64,000 bases of DNA from Pseudofabraea citricarpa (taxonomy: Eukaryota; Ascomycota; Leotiomycetes; Helotiales; Dermateaceae), in contig JAPWGK010000001.1 in assembly GCA_029641185.1 (NCBI GenBank), positions 2,864,501 to 2,928,500 on the forward strand, read 5' to 3'. Positions 11,306-21,565 of this stretch are shown here, in pieces. Every line of letters begins with the position of its first letter. Within the stretch, counting starts at the first letter, position 1. A program made the translations under genes and the position numbers. Under the pieces are notes generated by a model. That model was not told where the DNA came from. It saw nothing but the letters and a program-made list of their open reading frames with translations, and made no database searches.

Positions 11306-12335
11306 ATGTCGAACCCCCAGGAAGCATGGCAGAAGCTGGCGAAGATGGCCAATCAGGCTGGACGAGGTGGAGGACCTTCACCAAAAGGAATGGCCGGAGG
11401 AGTTGCCAGTCTACTGTTGCTTGGAGGAGCTGTTGTTGTGGGAAATAATGCACTTTTCAACGTGGACGGTGGTCACAGAGCGATCAAGTATACGAGAATA
11501 GGTGGTGTCAGCAAGGAAATCTACACAGAAGGTAGGCTTGGGACTTCCACTACTACCGGTATTTCTGAAGGCAAAAGCTGACTGACATTCTTAGGAACCC
11601 ATTTCAAGATTCCATGGTTCGAGACCCCAATAGATTACGATGTGCGAGCAAAGCCACGCAACGTGGCGTCCTTGACTGGTACAAAAGATTTACAGATGGT
11701 CAACATTACCTGCCGTGTCCTGTCTAGACCTCGTGTCGATGCTCTTCCCCAAATATACCGAACCCTCGGTGTCGACTACGATGAGCGAGTTTTACCTTCA
11801 ATTGTCAACGAAGTTCTCAAGAGTGTCGTAGCACAGTTTAATGCTAGTCAACTGATCACACAACGTGAGAACGTTGCGAGATTGGTCCGAGAGAACTTGT
11901 CAAAGCGAGCGGCGAGATTCAATATCATGCTTGATGATGTTTCTTTAACTGTAGGTTTATTATGACTACGAATCATTATACAAATGCTTACATATTCTAC
12001 AGCACCTCGCTTTCTCTCCCGAGTTTACCGCAGCCGTCGAGGCTAAGCAAGTAGCACAACAAGAGGCCCAGCGCGCCGCATTCGTCGTCGACAAAGCCCG
12101 CCAAGAAAAGCAAGCAATGGTTGTCCGCGCTCAGGGAGAAGCTAGATCTGCAGAACTCATTGGAGATGCAATCAAGAAGAGCCGTTCTTATGTTGATTTG
12201 AAGAGAATCGAGAACGCAAGAGCCATTGCTGGTATATTGCAAGAGGCTGGTGGACGTAATAAGCTGTACTTGGACTCGGAAGGCTTAGGACTTAATGTTG
12301 CAGAGGGATATGAGGACAAGAACAAAAAGGCGTAA
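11306..12335 (+). CDS. PHB2: Prohibitin-2, mitochondrial inner membrane scaffold
   Basis: Prohibitin-2 forms ring complexes with Phb1 in the mitochondrial inner membrane that scaffold lipids and restrain the m-AAA protease. Exons are 11306..11531, 11595..11950 and 12003..12335, giving 304 aa. A Gly-rich N-terminus leads to one hydrophobic anchor at about residues 30-46. The SPFH/band-7 domain follows ('[17 protein letters not shown]', '[17 protein letters not shown]', '[20 protein letters not shown]'), then the C-terminal coiled coil ('[20 protein letters not shown]'). The Phb2-type N-terminus and the DVRAKPRN motif separate it from Phb1. Both introns are short and canonical. Length matches the family. 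Confidence 0.96.
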
Positions 12336-12947
12336 TTGAATCGTGGTGTGAATTGGGAAAAGAGAAGAGAGAATCTCCACTGTAAAAATTAAAGCGATAG
12401 CATAGCATGTATTTATATTCTAACACGGCTGCTCCATGCACGCCGTCCAATTCGCAACCCGTTTTTAAATTACAAATGGCATATTGACGTGAGATACAAG
12501 TCAGCTTTCTCACCTTGCCAGAGTAGCCCACGTGCTATTGAATTTAATTCGTTTTAGTATGACTCGGTCATTGATGTATGCCTCTATTGAAAGAGAAGAT
12601 ATACGGTAGGCAATAGTTGTTTCAACGGCAAGTCTTACTTTTGCCCTTTGCTTCCGTAAGAGTCGAGAATCGACCACGCCATTGTGTAAGTCAAGCCACC
12701 AAGTACCCTCTCGGAAGAACAGTCCGGCCGATATCCGGGGATTCTTGACCAGCCTACGATTCTAGGTCCCTCAAGCTCATCTTTCTTAGTCAATCTTCCA
12801 AACCCAGTACGTATTTCAACTCATCGACAATCTCAGACCACAATCTCACCACCGCAGGTCCTCCCCGAAAACCAGAGACGCAAAGCATCTTCCGTACCCA
12901 GGTTAAGCAGAACCTCCATACATCCTGCCCCTCCTTCGCCCTGCAAG
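12336..12947. other. PHB2-NEDD8 intergenic spacer
   Basis: About 610 nt between two genes on the same strand: the PHB2 3' UTR and the NEDD8 promoter and leader. No extra feature was recognised. Confidence 0.5.
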
Positions 12948-13437
12948 ATGTTGATCAAGTAAGCCATTTCCCTCATACAAGGCTCCGAAATATCGCAAAA
13001 GCTGACTCTCAACACAGGGTCCGTACCCTCACTGGAAAGGAGATCGAGTTGGACATCGAGAGCGATTACAAAGTACGTGACGAACAAGCCCGATCATTCA
13101 GGGCTTCGGCTGCCTAGCCACCTTCTACACAGGCGCAGCAGTTCTGACACCGCATACAGGTCCAAACAATCAAGGAGAAAGTCGAAGAGAAGGAAGGAAT
13201 CCCACCAGTCCAACAGCGTCTTATTTTCGGCGGAAAGCAGATGTACGTCTCTATTTTATTCTGGACGCATTTTACCCCACCTACCCCTCCTTCCACGTCT
13301 TTCGGACGGACTCATAGCTAACTCTTTGTGTTTTCTTTCGTGGTTACAGGGCCGATAATATGACTGCTGCCGAATACAACCTCGAAGGTGGTGCCACGCT
13401 CCATCTCGTGCTTGCTCTACGTGGTGGCTCTGCCTAA
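12948..13437 (+). CDS. RUB1: NEDD8/Rub1 ubiquitin-like modifier
   Basis: This small modifier is conjugated to cullins to activate cullin-RING ubiquitin ligases. Four small exons (12948..12958, 13018..13072, 13160..13242, 13350..13437) assemble to 78 aa in correct phase; exon 1 has only 11 nt. The product has the beta-grasp fold sequence with '[14 protein letters not shown]', '[15 protein letters not shown]' and an end of LALRGGSA. Ala72 instead of the Arg of ubiquitin is the NEDD8 hallmark that directs it to the Uba3-Ula1 E1. Gly75-Gly76 is followed by Ser-Ala, so a C-terminal hydrolase must remove two residues. Its short split exons make it easy to miss by ORF scanning. Confidence 0.95.
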
Positions 13438-14003
13438 TTGTGCATATTCTCTCGGTTTCTTCGAAGCGCACCCCGCCTCATGCAGCTAAAGGATCCAGCA
13501 GCAACTCTCTCAGCAAGACATGTCAAGGTTTTCCTTGCGGGGAGGAGGGAATTAGGCAGGGCTAGAGGATTGGACACACACTTTCTATTTCATGTCTTAC
13601 ACTGGCGGGATCGTTTTTACACGCACAGCACCGCAAACTTACGCTTGACAGCGTGATGAGTTATGGAAATGGAATTCTGCATGTCTTATCTATAAGACCC
13701 ATGGAGTTTTTTGCTGGTCTTCATTCCAGATCTGCAATAGACGGCATATCATTTTTGCCCTTTTTTTTTTACTTCACTTGCGATTAGTTTGATTTTAGAA
13801 CAGGAAAATCTTACTGATTTTGCATGCATCCTTTGAATTCACAGAGCATGGTGAGATTAGTTTCAAAGTGGTTTGAAGAACGTTCAGGTTCTCGTATAAT
13901 ATTCAGTTTACAAATTCAAGCGTGTCTAATATCAAAGCGCCATGCCGTACCCAGATGCCTAATCCCCCATAACGCCAATCATTTAAACCGTATACAAGTT
14001 CGA
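13438..14003. other. Convergent spacer NEDD8 / elongin A
   Basis: About 570 nt holding the two 3' UTRs. A T-run occurs near 13761-13771. No coding feature was recognised. Confidence 0.5.
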
Positions 14004-15230
14004 CTATCTAAGTCTTGGTCTCTTTGAGGCACCACGGTTAAAAACATCTACTTCTGGTCGTTTCCGTGGCATCATTGGTCTTGCTCCATGTGCTGGACCT
14101 GCTGTTCTGGACGTAGATGCTGGGGGCGATCCTCGATTTGATGGACGTACTGGCGCTGGTTTAGATTTTGAGACCATAGATGAGATAACATCCGATGGCT
14201 TGGAGGTAGTAGAAGATGATGGTCGAGCAGACGAAGACTGAGGTATGTTACGAGGTGCCGGTTTTCCCCGTGATCTTTGCGCTGGTGTCTCTGAAAGGAG
14301 ATCGTCATCATCGTCTCCACCGTCATCCTCATCAGATGAGCCAACATATGTCGCCTTAAGTCCTGAGTTGTCTTGCTTGCTTCCACCCATTGCAGCTCTC
14401 AATCTTGCCTCTCGCTCTTCAAGTGACGGTCCACTGACACCCCCAGTAAAACTAGATGATCCACGCTTCCTGGACAATATCCTCAATGCTGGCTGGGCTG
14501 CTGTACGGTACTCTTTCACCATTGCTGCAGGTGCTTGTTTGACTTGACCGATTCTTCCTCCCAACTGGCTCGTGGGCGTAATCAACTTGCTTCTTTGACT
14601 GATCTCCTTGGCCTCCCTTCGCGCTCTGGTGAGGACACTCTTGCCATCCGTCAACTTGGTCTTACTGCCAGCATTCCAAGTCAAAGCGCTAGGAGCTTGT
14701 TTCCTGAAGCCAGTACCTTTTCCTTTGAGCGGCACACCTCCATTGTTTGCAATCATTCTTGGGTCACGAGGGATCTTGGGTAATGTCCTCAAGTCCACGA
14801 CTCTGCTGAGATGTGTCTCCCTCTCTCTCTTGATTCCCAACATGCTCTCCCTCAACATTTCTTGGTCTCGCTCAAGTTCTTTCTGTTGCTCTTTGATGTA
14901 CCGAAGGTAAACGTCGTACCACTTGCGGGGATTCTTGGGGACATAGTTCTTCTGGCGCCAGTTGGGAACATCGCGTGCGATGAATGCTTGCCAGAGCTCT
15001 GCATCTTCGCCCTGGATCTGAGGAGAGTTGACTTCGATTTCGTGGAGTTGCTTTGCAGAGCTAACGCATTTCAAGACTGGGCGGATGGTTCTATACTCGA
15101 AATCGCCAACATCTGTGAGGACTGCGTGGACAGGTCAGCGATGGGCACGAAGGAGGCTGACGATATACATACGTCGAACATTTCGAATGCATGCTTTGAT
15201 ACACGAGTCAATAAGACGAGGTGCCGGCAT
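14004..15230 (-). CDS. ELA1: Elongin-A-like RNA polymerase II elongation factor subunit
   Basis: Elongin A pairs with elongin C and acts in Pol II elongation and in ubiquitylation of stalled polymerase. Exon 1 (15230..15173) and exon 2 (15121..14004) join across a 51-nt intron to give 391 aa. The N-terminal elongin A/F-box-like segment ('RLIDSCIKACIRNVRLLTDV', 'FEYRTIRPVLKCVSSAKQLH') is followed by the conserved 'LWQAFIARDVPNWRQKNYVP' region, residues about 60-85. The C-terminal half is low-complexity and basic, ending in a cluster of Arg and Lys that looks like a nuclear localisation signal. It is divergent from the THO subunit gene, 409 bp away. The length is typical for fungal homologues, shorter than animal elongin A. 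Confidence 0.88.
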
Positions 15231-15639
15231 CTTCGTATCTTGTCAGTGCGACTTAGTCGTCGTTGTCGAAGTTCGAAAGTTGGAGAGAGGTTGTGGTTTT
15301 AAGTGCGCCGCAGATGGCTAGGGAAGATAGATCAAGCTAGAGTGCGGGACAGAGAGGTTATACAAAAAGAAGGCCGGCCGGAAAAACCACTGATTCCTAG
15401 TCACTCTGCATACTGCATTGAAAGCAAGTGATTGTTCGCAACGGTTATTGATTCTTTGTCTGTACGCAAAGCACAATAGAGAGAGATCAGAAGGCTGAGA
15501 GTTCAGGTCAGGGTCTAGATTGACGTATCGCCTCAAGACTAGCGGCCGCACCCGACTTTGGCTTCGATTAGTCGCGACGACGCCAAACATATTTCTCCCT
15601 CCCATCGCAACCACATTCAAACGTACACAGTTGTCCAGT
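15231..15639. promoter_or_regulatory. Shared divergent promoter of elongin A and THO7
   Basis: 409 bp separate two ATGs facing away from each other, so both promoters are here. Both products act in transcription elongation or mRNP assembly, which makes joint regulation plausible. A NotI-type GCGGCCGC stretch lies near 15542-15549. No specific factor site was identified. Confidence 0.5.
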
Positions 15640-16638
15640 ATGTCCTACCAACTTCTTGATCAGCGCGAGGAGGATGAGCTCCACAAGTCTCGACTGCTCA
15701 ATGTCGAGGAAAAGCCCTTTAAGCGCATCACCAAGCGCTTACTGACCCCGGGATCACTCGTATCTACTCCTACGAAGCTTCCTACTCCACCTCCCGACGG
15801 TGCAGACGATACAGCCTCCGCTGAGGCAGACCATCAAAAGTCCCTCAATCAGTTCCGCGAAGATGTCCTGCTCGACTTTGCCGCATTTAATAGCAGCATA
15901 GCTCGCATTCAATTCCTTCGCAACAGCAATGAACGTGAACGCGAACGGTACAAGGCTGATAAACAACGAATTTTGGAGACTGCACAGGCAGTTCGGGACA
16001 ATACTGCACAATTAAGAATACAGCTACAAGCTGCAAAGAATACTTTGGAGCAGCGGAAGAAGTTTGACGAATTGACGGAGAAGATCACGAACAACAAGCT
16101 GCTGAGGCCAAGACAGGACCAGGAGATTAATCTGCGCAAGCTCGAGGAGGAATGCAAGGAACTCGAGAGGGAAAGTTTGACGTACAGTGAGACATGGAAG
16201 GAGAGGAGAGAACAGTTTGGCCGTATTGTAGAAGAGGGAATGCAACTAAGACGCCTGATCAGAGATGAGAAGGAGGAGGTTGAGCGGCGAGAAGGCATGA
16301 GTGGCGAAGGCGGAGAGGGAGAGGGAGGAGACGATGGGGGATCTGATGGCGGCCAAACACCAAAGCATGCAAGCCAGAACGGTGATGCCACTCCTCGGCC
16401 TGACGGTTCTCAGAACACTTCGGGTGCTGGATTAAAGCCACGAGCCTTACCTGCCGGTAATTTATCAACATCTGGCAGTCGAAGTAACAGTCGAGCACCC
16501 TCGCCAGCTGTTTCAGAACGCCGAAGAGAGGAGATTGAAGAAGGCGAAGACGCATCTATGGCTGATACACCAATGGCTGAGCCTTCACAGGTCACTGTCG
16601 ACGAAGGAGAAATTGAGGACAAGATGGACACAACGTAG
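15640..16638 (+). CDS. THO complex subunit 7 (Thoc7/Mft1 family)
   Basis: This THO/TREX component couples transcription elongation to mRNA export in the nucleus. It is a single exon of 332 aa; the start at 15640 (MSYQLLDQREEDELHKSR) is chosen because upstream codons in frame contain no ATG. Residues about 10-60 hold the conserved Thoc7 N-terminal motif ('KPFKRITKRLLTPGSLV'). Residues about 70-220 form a long coiled coil ('QFREDVLLDFAAFNSSIARI', 'LRKLEEECKELERESLTYSE'). The last 100 residues are Gly/Ser/Pro-rich and disordered with an acidic end. It is convergent with the TBCA gene about 200 bp downstream. Confidence 0.88.
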   Translation: MSYQLLDQREEDELHKSRLLNVEEKPFKRITKRLLTPGSLVSTPTKLPTPPPDGADDTASAEADHQKSLNQFREDVLLDFAAFNSSIARIQFLRNSNERERERYKADKQRILETAQAVRDNTAQLRIQLQAAKNTLEQRKKFDELTEKITNNKLLRPRQDQEINLRKLEEECKELERESLTYSETWKERREQFGRIVEEGMQLRRLIRDEKEEVERREGMSGEGGEGEGGDDGGSDGGQTPKHASQNGDATPRPDGSQNTSGAGLKPRALPAGNLSTSGSRSNSRAPSPAVSERRREEIEEGEDASMADTPMAEPSQVTVDEGEIEDKMDTT

Positions 16639-16837
16639 TCTATCCACCATTTTTGTACGATATGTGTTGTACCATAGAGAGCCATAATGATACCCCATGA
16701 ATCTGTGGACAACATTCCACGAGCAGCCACACTGAATCCGAACATCCTCCATAATTTCCTGGGTATCATTTTCCATATCTCTGCTCATCAATCATAAACC
16801 TCTAATTCCCCATATCCTCCCCGAGCACATATCCAAA

Positions 16838-17399
16838 TCATGACTCCTTTACAGCAGCCTTTGCCTCAGCTACCACATCCTTTGCTTTTGTGATTTCCTC
16901 GGGGTTGGCATCGTTCTCCTGAGCAGTCTCTAGCTGGTCTTCGAGCTTGGCGAGTGCGTCTGCGATACGTTGACGGAGCGGTGGGAAGACAGCTTTAGTC
17001 TCTGCAATAGCTGCGCGCTAAAATGTGCGTCAGTAAAGAGAACAGGGCATTGAGGCGACTCAAGGAGGAGAGAAGAGAGCAGCCAATCTGGATGCTTCAC
17101 CCCACTACGTAAATGGCGGGGTAGCTTAAAATCAAGAAAGATCCCTCCGAAAGAAGTGCGTCAAACGGATCCTCTCCTCCCCCAGCTTGGTAGACATTGT
17201 CTAGCCGGCCGTCGAGAAAACAAAACTGCCTTACCTCCTGGTTCAACGAATACTCCTTGTTCTCGTCTTCCTCGGTGCTGGCTAGCAGCTTCTCCAGTCG
17301 TGTTTCTTGCGAGGACAGCTCTTTGTGGTATGAAGCTTCTTCCTTCACGAGGCGCTGGACAGAGCTCGTGGCGATTGCGAGGGGACTAGGTGGTGCCAT
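16838..17399 (-). CDS. TBCA: Tubulin-specific chaperone A (Rbl2-type)
   Basis: Cofactor A captures beta-tubulin during folding of the tubulin dimer in the cytosol. Exon 1 is 17399..17235 and exon 2 is 17017..16838; they join in phase 0 and give 114 aa, close to the usual 108-115. The sequence forms the three-helix bundle: 'SSVQRLVKEEASYHKELSS', 'ETKAVFPPLRQRIADALAKL', then a final helix rich in Ala and Lys ending KES. The 217-nt intron (17018..17234) is much longer than the other introns here. An in-frame upstream TTG/ATG extension exists at 17534 but is not family-like, so I start at 17399. Confidence 0.93.
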
Positions 17400-18208
17400 G
17401 ATGTATGTCTGGTGGTGTAATTGTGTGAGAGTACTGTACGAGAAATGAGGCTGCGGGAAGTTTTGAGGTGCAAGCAGGTTGTATCTCGCCTCGCGTAGTT
17501 CTACTTTGTTGTTCAGCTCGTTATGGATGACCAATCAGGAAACGGGATGCTGCAAGAGCACTCGTACACTAGTTTTCTTCGAGCCGATGAGTGCCGTCTC
17601 AGGCATGAAAATAGGTAGATATGTAACAGCTCCGGTAATTTTCAATTGTTTTGTTTTTCTGGGCATTCTATACTTTTGAATTATGGCCAGTACCTTATAG
17701 TTTTCGTATTCTTTGCAATCACCATTATTGGCATTAGACAACCCAGCCCATTATTATTGCCTTGTGAGTTAAGCGACATGAACATGCAAGGTCTGCCATA
17801 ATCATCGTTGGGTTTTCCCAGCCTCGTTTCATTCACAATCATTCACAGTCGCCTTGGGCAAATGAACGAACCACACCACATTTTTTGCGATCTAGTTGAT
17901 TACAATGAGCTGAATCTACAGAGTATGGATTACACGAACTCTGCCAAGTAAATCTAGCCTAATACCAGCACCCTTCCTGTTACTATTTAACCCGCAGTTT
18001 GGTCACCTGTTGACGAGACTCAAGAGACATCCTCGGCACGACTGGATTACTTCAATCTTCCAAATTGATCGATTTGTGGTTTCTAAATCAAGTTCAGCCA
18101 CCCGTAAAAACCGTAGGTAATCTTCATCTTGCAACAATAACGACAACCACAAACGATACAAAACAAAAGCCCTTGGCCACTCGAACAGCTCGCAAGCTAT
18201 TGCCCAGA
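17400..18208. other. Divergent intergenic region TBCA / coiled-coil gene
   Basis: About 810 nt between divergent genes. The stretch near 17600-17720 is AT-rich. It should contain both promoters; no specific element was recognised. Confidence 0.5.
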
Positions 18209-20239
18209 ATGGACGCTCAACAGCCTGAACCCGACGATCTTACCACTTACTTCAGCCAGTTTCAATCAGGCATACTCTCGAAATTGGAGAAAGTACAGGA
18301 GTCCAAGTTGAAAGCTGAAACTGAAAATGCCACACTGCGATCAGATATTTCAAAGCTTCATGCAGAGCTTGAGCAGATAAAACACGGCAATGAAGTCGCG
18401 GTGAAGACTTCTGAGGACAAAATCTCAGGGCTGCGACTTGAGCTACGGAAGCTGAAGCAAGCATCCGAGAAAGATGCACAACATGAAGCGCAACACATGG
18501 AAAAGCTTCTATCACAAGCGAGAAGTGACGGAGAAGCAAGTGGTAGAGAAAGAGCTCTAGATGATATCGAGAAAGAGAGACGCCTTCTTTTAAGGAGTCA
18601 TCTTGAGCACCTTGAACAGGCTAGAGAAGAGGCTAGGGCCAAGGCCTATCAGCAAGGTCTACAAGAAGCTGGAACACATGAGCACGCCAATACTTCAGCA
18701 GCAATTTTAGGCAACCTCAATCAGCAGTTGGACGACATACGGAAACAACACGCTAAAGAATTGAGCCAAGCAAAGAAATTGTCTCGTCAAGAAGGGCGCG
18801 AAATGGCCTATCGCGAACTTTCTCTCGAGACGGGTGAGGCCTTAGATATCTTGCTCGATGCCAATAGCGATCTCAGCGACAACATAAAGGTATTATCCAA
18901 ACTCTATACATTTAAATAGTAACTCGATACTAATCGTCTCTTTCGTACTCAGATCCGCGAGCTGAGGATAATTTTTCAAAACTGGAATGACATTCCACAA
19001 CGCGCCCTGCCCTCTTATTTGCTACCAGAGGATCATGCACTGGGAGATAAGACTCTGTACCTTCTGGCTAGGCTGAGTAAAGAAGTTGACTCCCAGAAAG
19101 CTGGTGTGCTATTGAAACGCGAGGTTTATCTTCGTCAAAAATATCTGCGTGGAAGTGTGGTGGATCTTGTCGTTACCAACTCGGACATTGAAAATGTTCT
19201 CGGCCAGATATGCACAGAGCCGAATGGTATAAACCAGAGTCATCGGTCTCCTTCGACGGGTTCTGTTACAACAGTCAACGTGCAGACACCAAATCCTTCC
19301 TCGGATTCTGTTAACCAGCAAAATCGATCTCTTGTGTCGGCGCTAGAAATGAATACAGCGAAGTCAAAGTCAAAAGATCAATCTATTGGTTTGTTCGTTC
19401 CTTCCGATGAAAGCAACTCTACGGAAGATAGAGCACAGAAGCGCAAAGGCATCAATGAAATCGATGGCGCTATAAAGCGCTTCAAAGCAAGTACCCGACT
19501 TGAAGTCCTAATAGAGGCAAAAACGCCTAGTAACAAGAAAGAATCTGGAGCAAAGCCTGCACTAGCAGCTACTGAAGGCAAATCTCAGGCCATTATGGAA
19601 TTGGAAAAGAAGTCTATTGTGATTCACGGCAAGTCTTTCCGGAGTACTAAGGACCTTGTTCGATATCTAGATGGCCTTGATACTGCAGACGAGCAGTACG
19701 CTGCACAAGCTTCAGCATTGGAACAACTCACGTCGAAGTTGAGGTTTCTTAGTTGTTGGGTCAAACCTGTCTGGGATCACACGTTGCAGACAAGAGCGTA
19801 CGCCAGTTGCACATCCAAAGAGTCACCTTTTGAGCGATTCGAAAAGGTTAGAGGTATTGTTCTGACGCCCACTGAGACCCGGAACCGTGAAGACAAGAGC
19901 ATCCAGAAACTCAAGAAATTATGGGCTGATGATATTCAGGCTCTTGAGTGGGTAGAGTCGCTGCAGTCAGAGAATCATAGCACCACCTTCTTCTCTACCA
20001 TCAAGAAACTGGCAAGAGCAGTTGTCTCGAAGGACTCAGTTGTATTGAGGATTAACCATGCTATCGTCACTCGCTTCGAGCGGCACTCGATTGGCATCTA
20101 TCCAACACCAGCTATATTGACCATAGACGTAGAGAAGGCATTGCGTATGCAAAATGATCCTCCACCAGTGCCGCACGCGATATATACCAAAAAGTCACTC
20201 AAGCTAGATCGGTTTGGGGTCCTCGTATATGATGGATGA
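18209..20239 (+). CDS. Hypothetical coiled-coil protein
   Basis: I do not recognise this family. Exons 18209..18889 and 18953..20239 (63-nt intron, phase 0) give 655 aa. Residues about 25-220 are a continuous Glu/Lys/Gln-rich coiled coil ('ESKLKAETENATLRSDISKL', 'EARAKAYQQGLQEAGTHEHA'). A Ser/Thr-rich linker follows, with a basic stretch near 'KRKGINEIDGAIKRFKAS'. The C-terminal 200 residues look globular ('RFLSCWVKPVWDHTLQTRAY', 'SIGIYPTPAILTIDVEKALR'). The layout resembles structural or chromatin-associated fungal proteins, but that is only an impression. Immediately after the stop, another frame encodes an acidic tail (see findings), so the true C-terminus may differ. Confidence 0.75.
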
Positions 20240-21565
20240 AGTGGATATAGAAGAAGTTATGGATGAAGAAGCGAAGGAAGAGGATCTGGATAAGGAGGAC
20301 TTTGATGAAGAAGAGTAGAATATTAATAAATTCCAAGGAAATACATCAAGCAAAAACTTTGCAGCGGGCTGAATCTTTGCGCTGCTTGTGTTCAGCTGAC
20401 ATTTCAATGCCGTGCCTTCCCTCCAGTATAAATCAAAATATAAGAGGCGCGGCCGGCGGAAGTTTACCCCGTTTACCTGTACTGCAAATATCAACATAAA
20501 ATACCACTGAGTGTGCGCGTGTGTGCAGGTGTGTGCAGGTATAGGGTGAGGAGTGGAAATTTGGAAGTTGCATCGGAACCCGCAAAAGACCATATGTTTT
20601 ATTACCTGTAAAGGATAACTGACAACAGCAGTATAGCTGACAACGGTGCTATGAATAACAAAAACGATAACAAAAATGGGACAGATCTGATATCCTTTGA
20701 GAAAAGGTTATTAACACTAGGTATGCTACGGATTATTACTCTGCTAATAGGAGAGTCCGGAAACAAGGAGTTAATTTATAGTTATTTGGAGGCAGATTCG
20801 TGATTCTGATTTTCTTATATTTTAAGCTTCTGCTTATAAATATATCTATTATGAAGAATATCTAATATATTTTAGGCACTTTGGATTATAGCTACTAAGT
20901 TATATCAACGATTGTTTCTACATTGTTTAGATGTTCTTCTCAGACGAAAGTAACATCCGGGACTTGGACCTAATATAATTTAGCACGGCGAAATTTGGCA
21001 TTATATGCAGTATACTTCGGATACAGTTAACAAATATCCTTCCTAGGACTTTTGAAGATCAGTTAATGCAGTTTTGTCTTATCTTGTCGCGAAATCGGGA
21101 TATTTTTTCGTGCAGCTTGCAGCTTCAAAATACGTCAAAGATGCATGTTCTGACGTGCTCGCTAATTCAATGCCCGAGCATCCATTTTCACCAACTCGTC
21201 GGCCCTCCTTTCGGTATTTGTGTCGTGATCCAGGGGCGTTATGAGGAAAGTGAGTTTTTGGGAATAAAAAGCCCACTAAGAAATGGGTAGGCGCATGTCT
21301 GATTGCTTCCAGGTGTCGAATCTGCCGTCAGATCCCGAGAGAACGAAGTGCTTCTTGGCCGGGGGCGTCTTGCCAATGTTTATCGCAAGATAGGCTCCAC
21401 AGAATTCGTGTTTTTTCTCTCTCTGTCTCATCTCAATAATTCGTGCCAATGGTGGGGAGGACGATTTTCAGTCTTTAAGAATTCATATAAGGTTGCTTGA
21501 TTGCCCGGCCTGGTTCAACTCGACTAGCCAGTGTTTACCGGACATCGCAATACGAATCCGCAACG
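20240..21565. other. AT-rich spacer at the end of the housekeeping block
   Basis: About 1.3 kb. The first 80 nt include the acidic out-of-frame tail of the preceding gene. From about 20600 to 21060 the sequence is visibly AT-rich with many TA steps, compatible with decayed repeat or RIP-like mutation. The remainder is promoter sequence for the MFS gene. GT-rich microsatellite-like sequence lies near 20505-20540. Confidence 0.45.

Noticed and set aside
15909..16391. Long minus-strand frame of 160 codons opposite the THO7 gene
   Set aside because: Mirror of a Glu/Lys/Arg-rich coiled coil on the other strand; it reads as low-complexity Ser/Leu.
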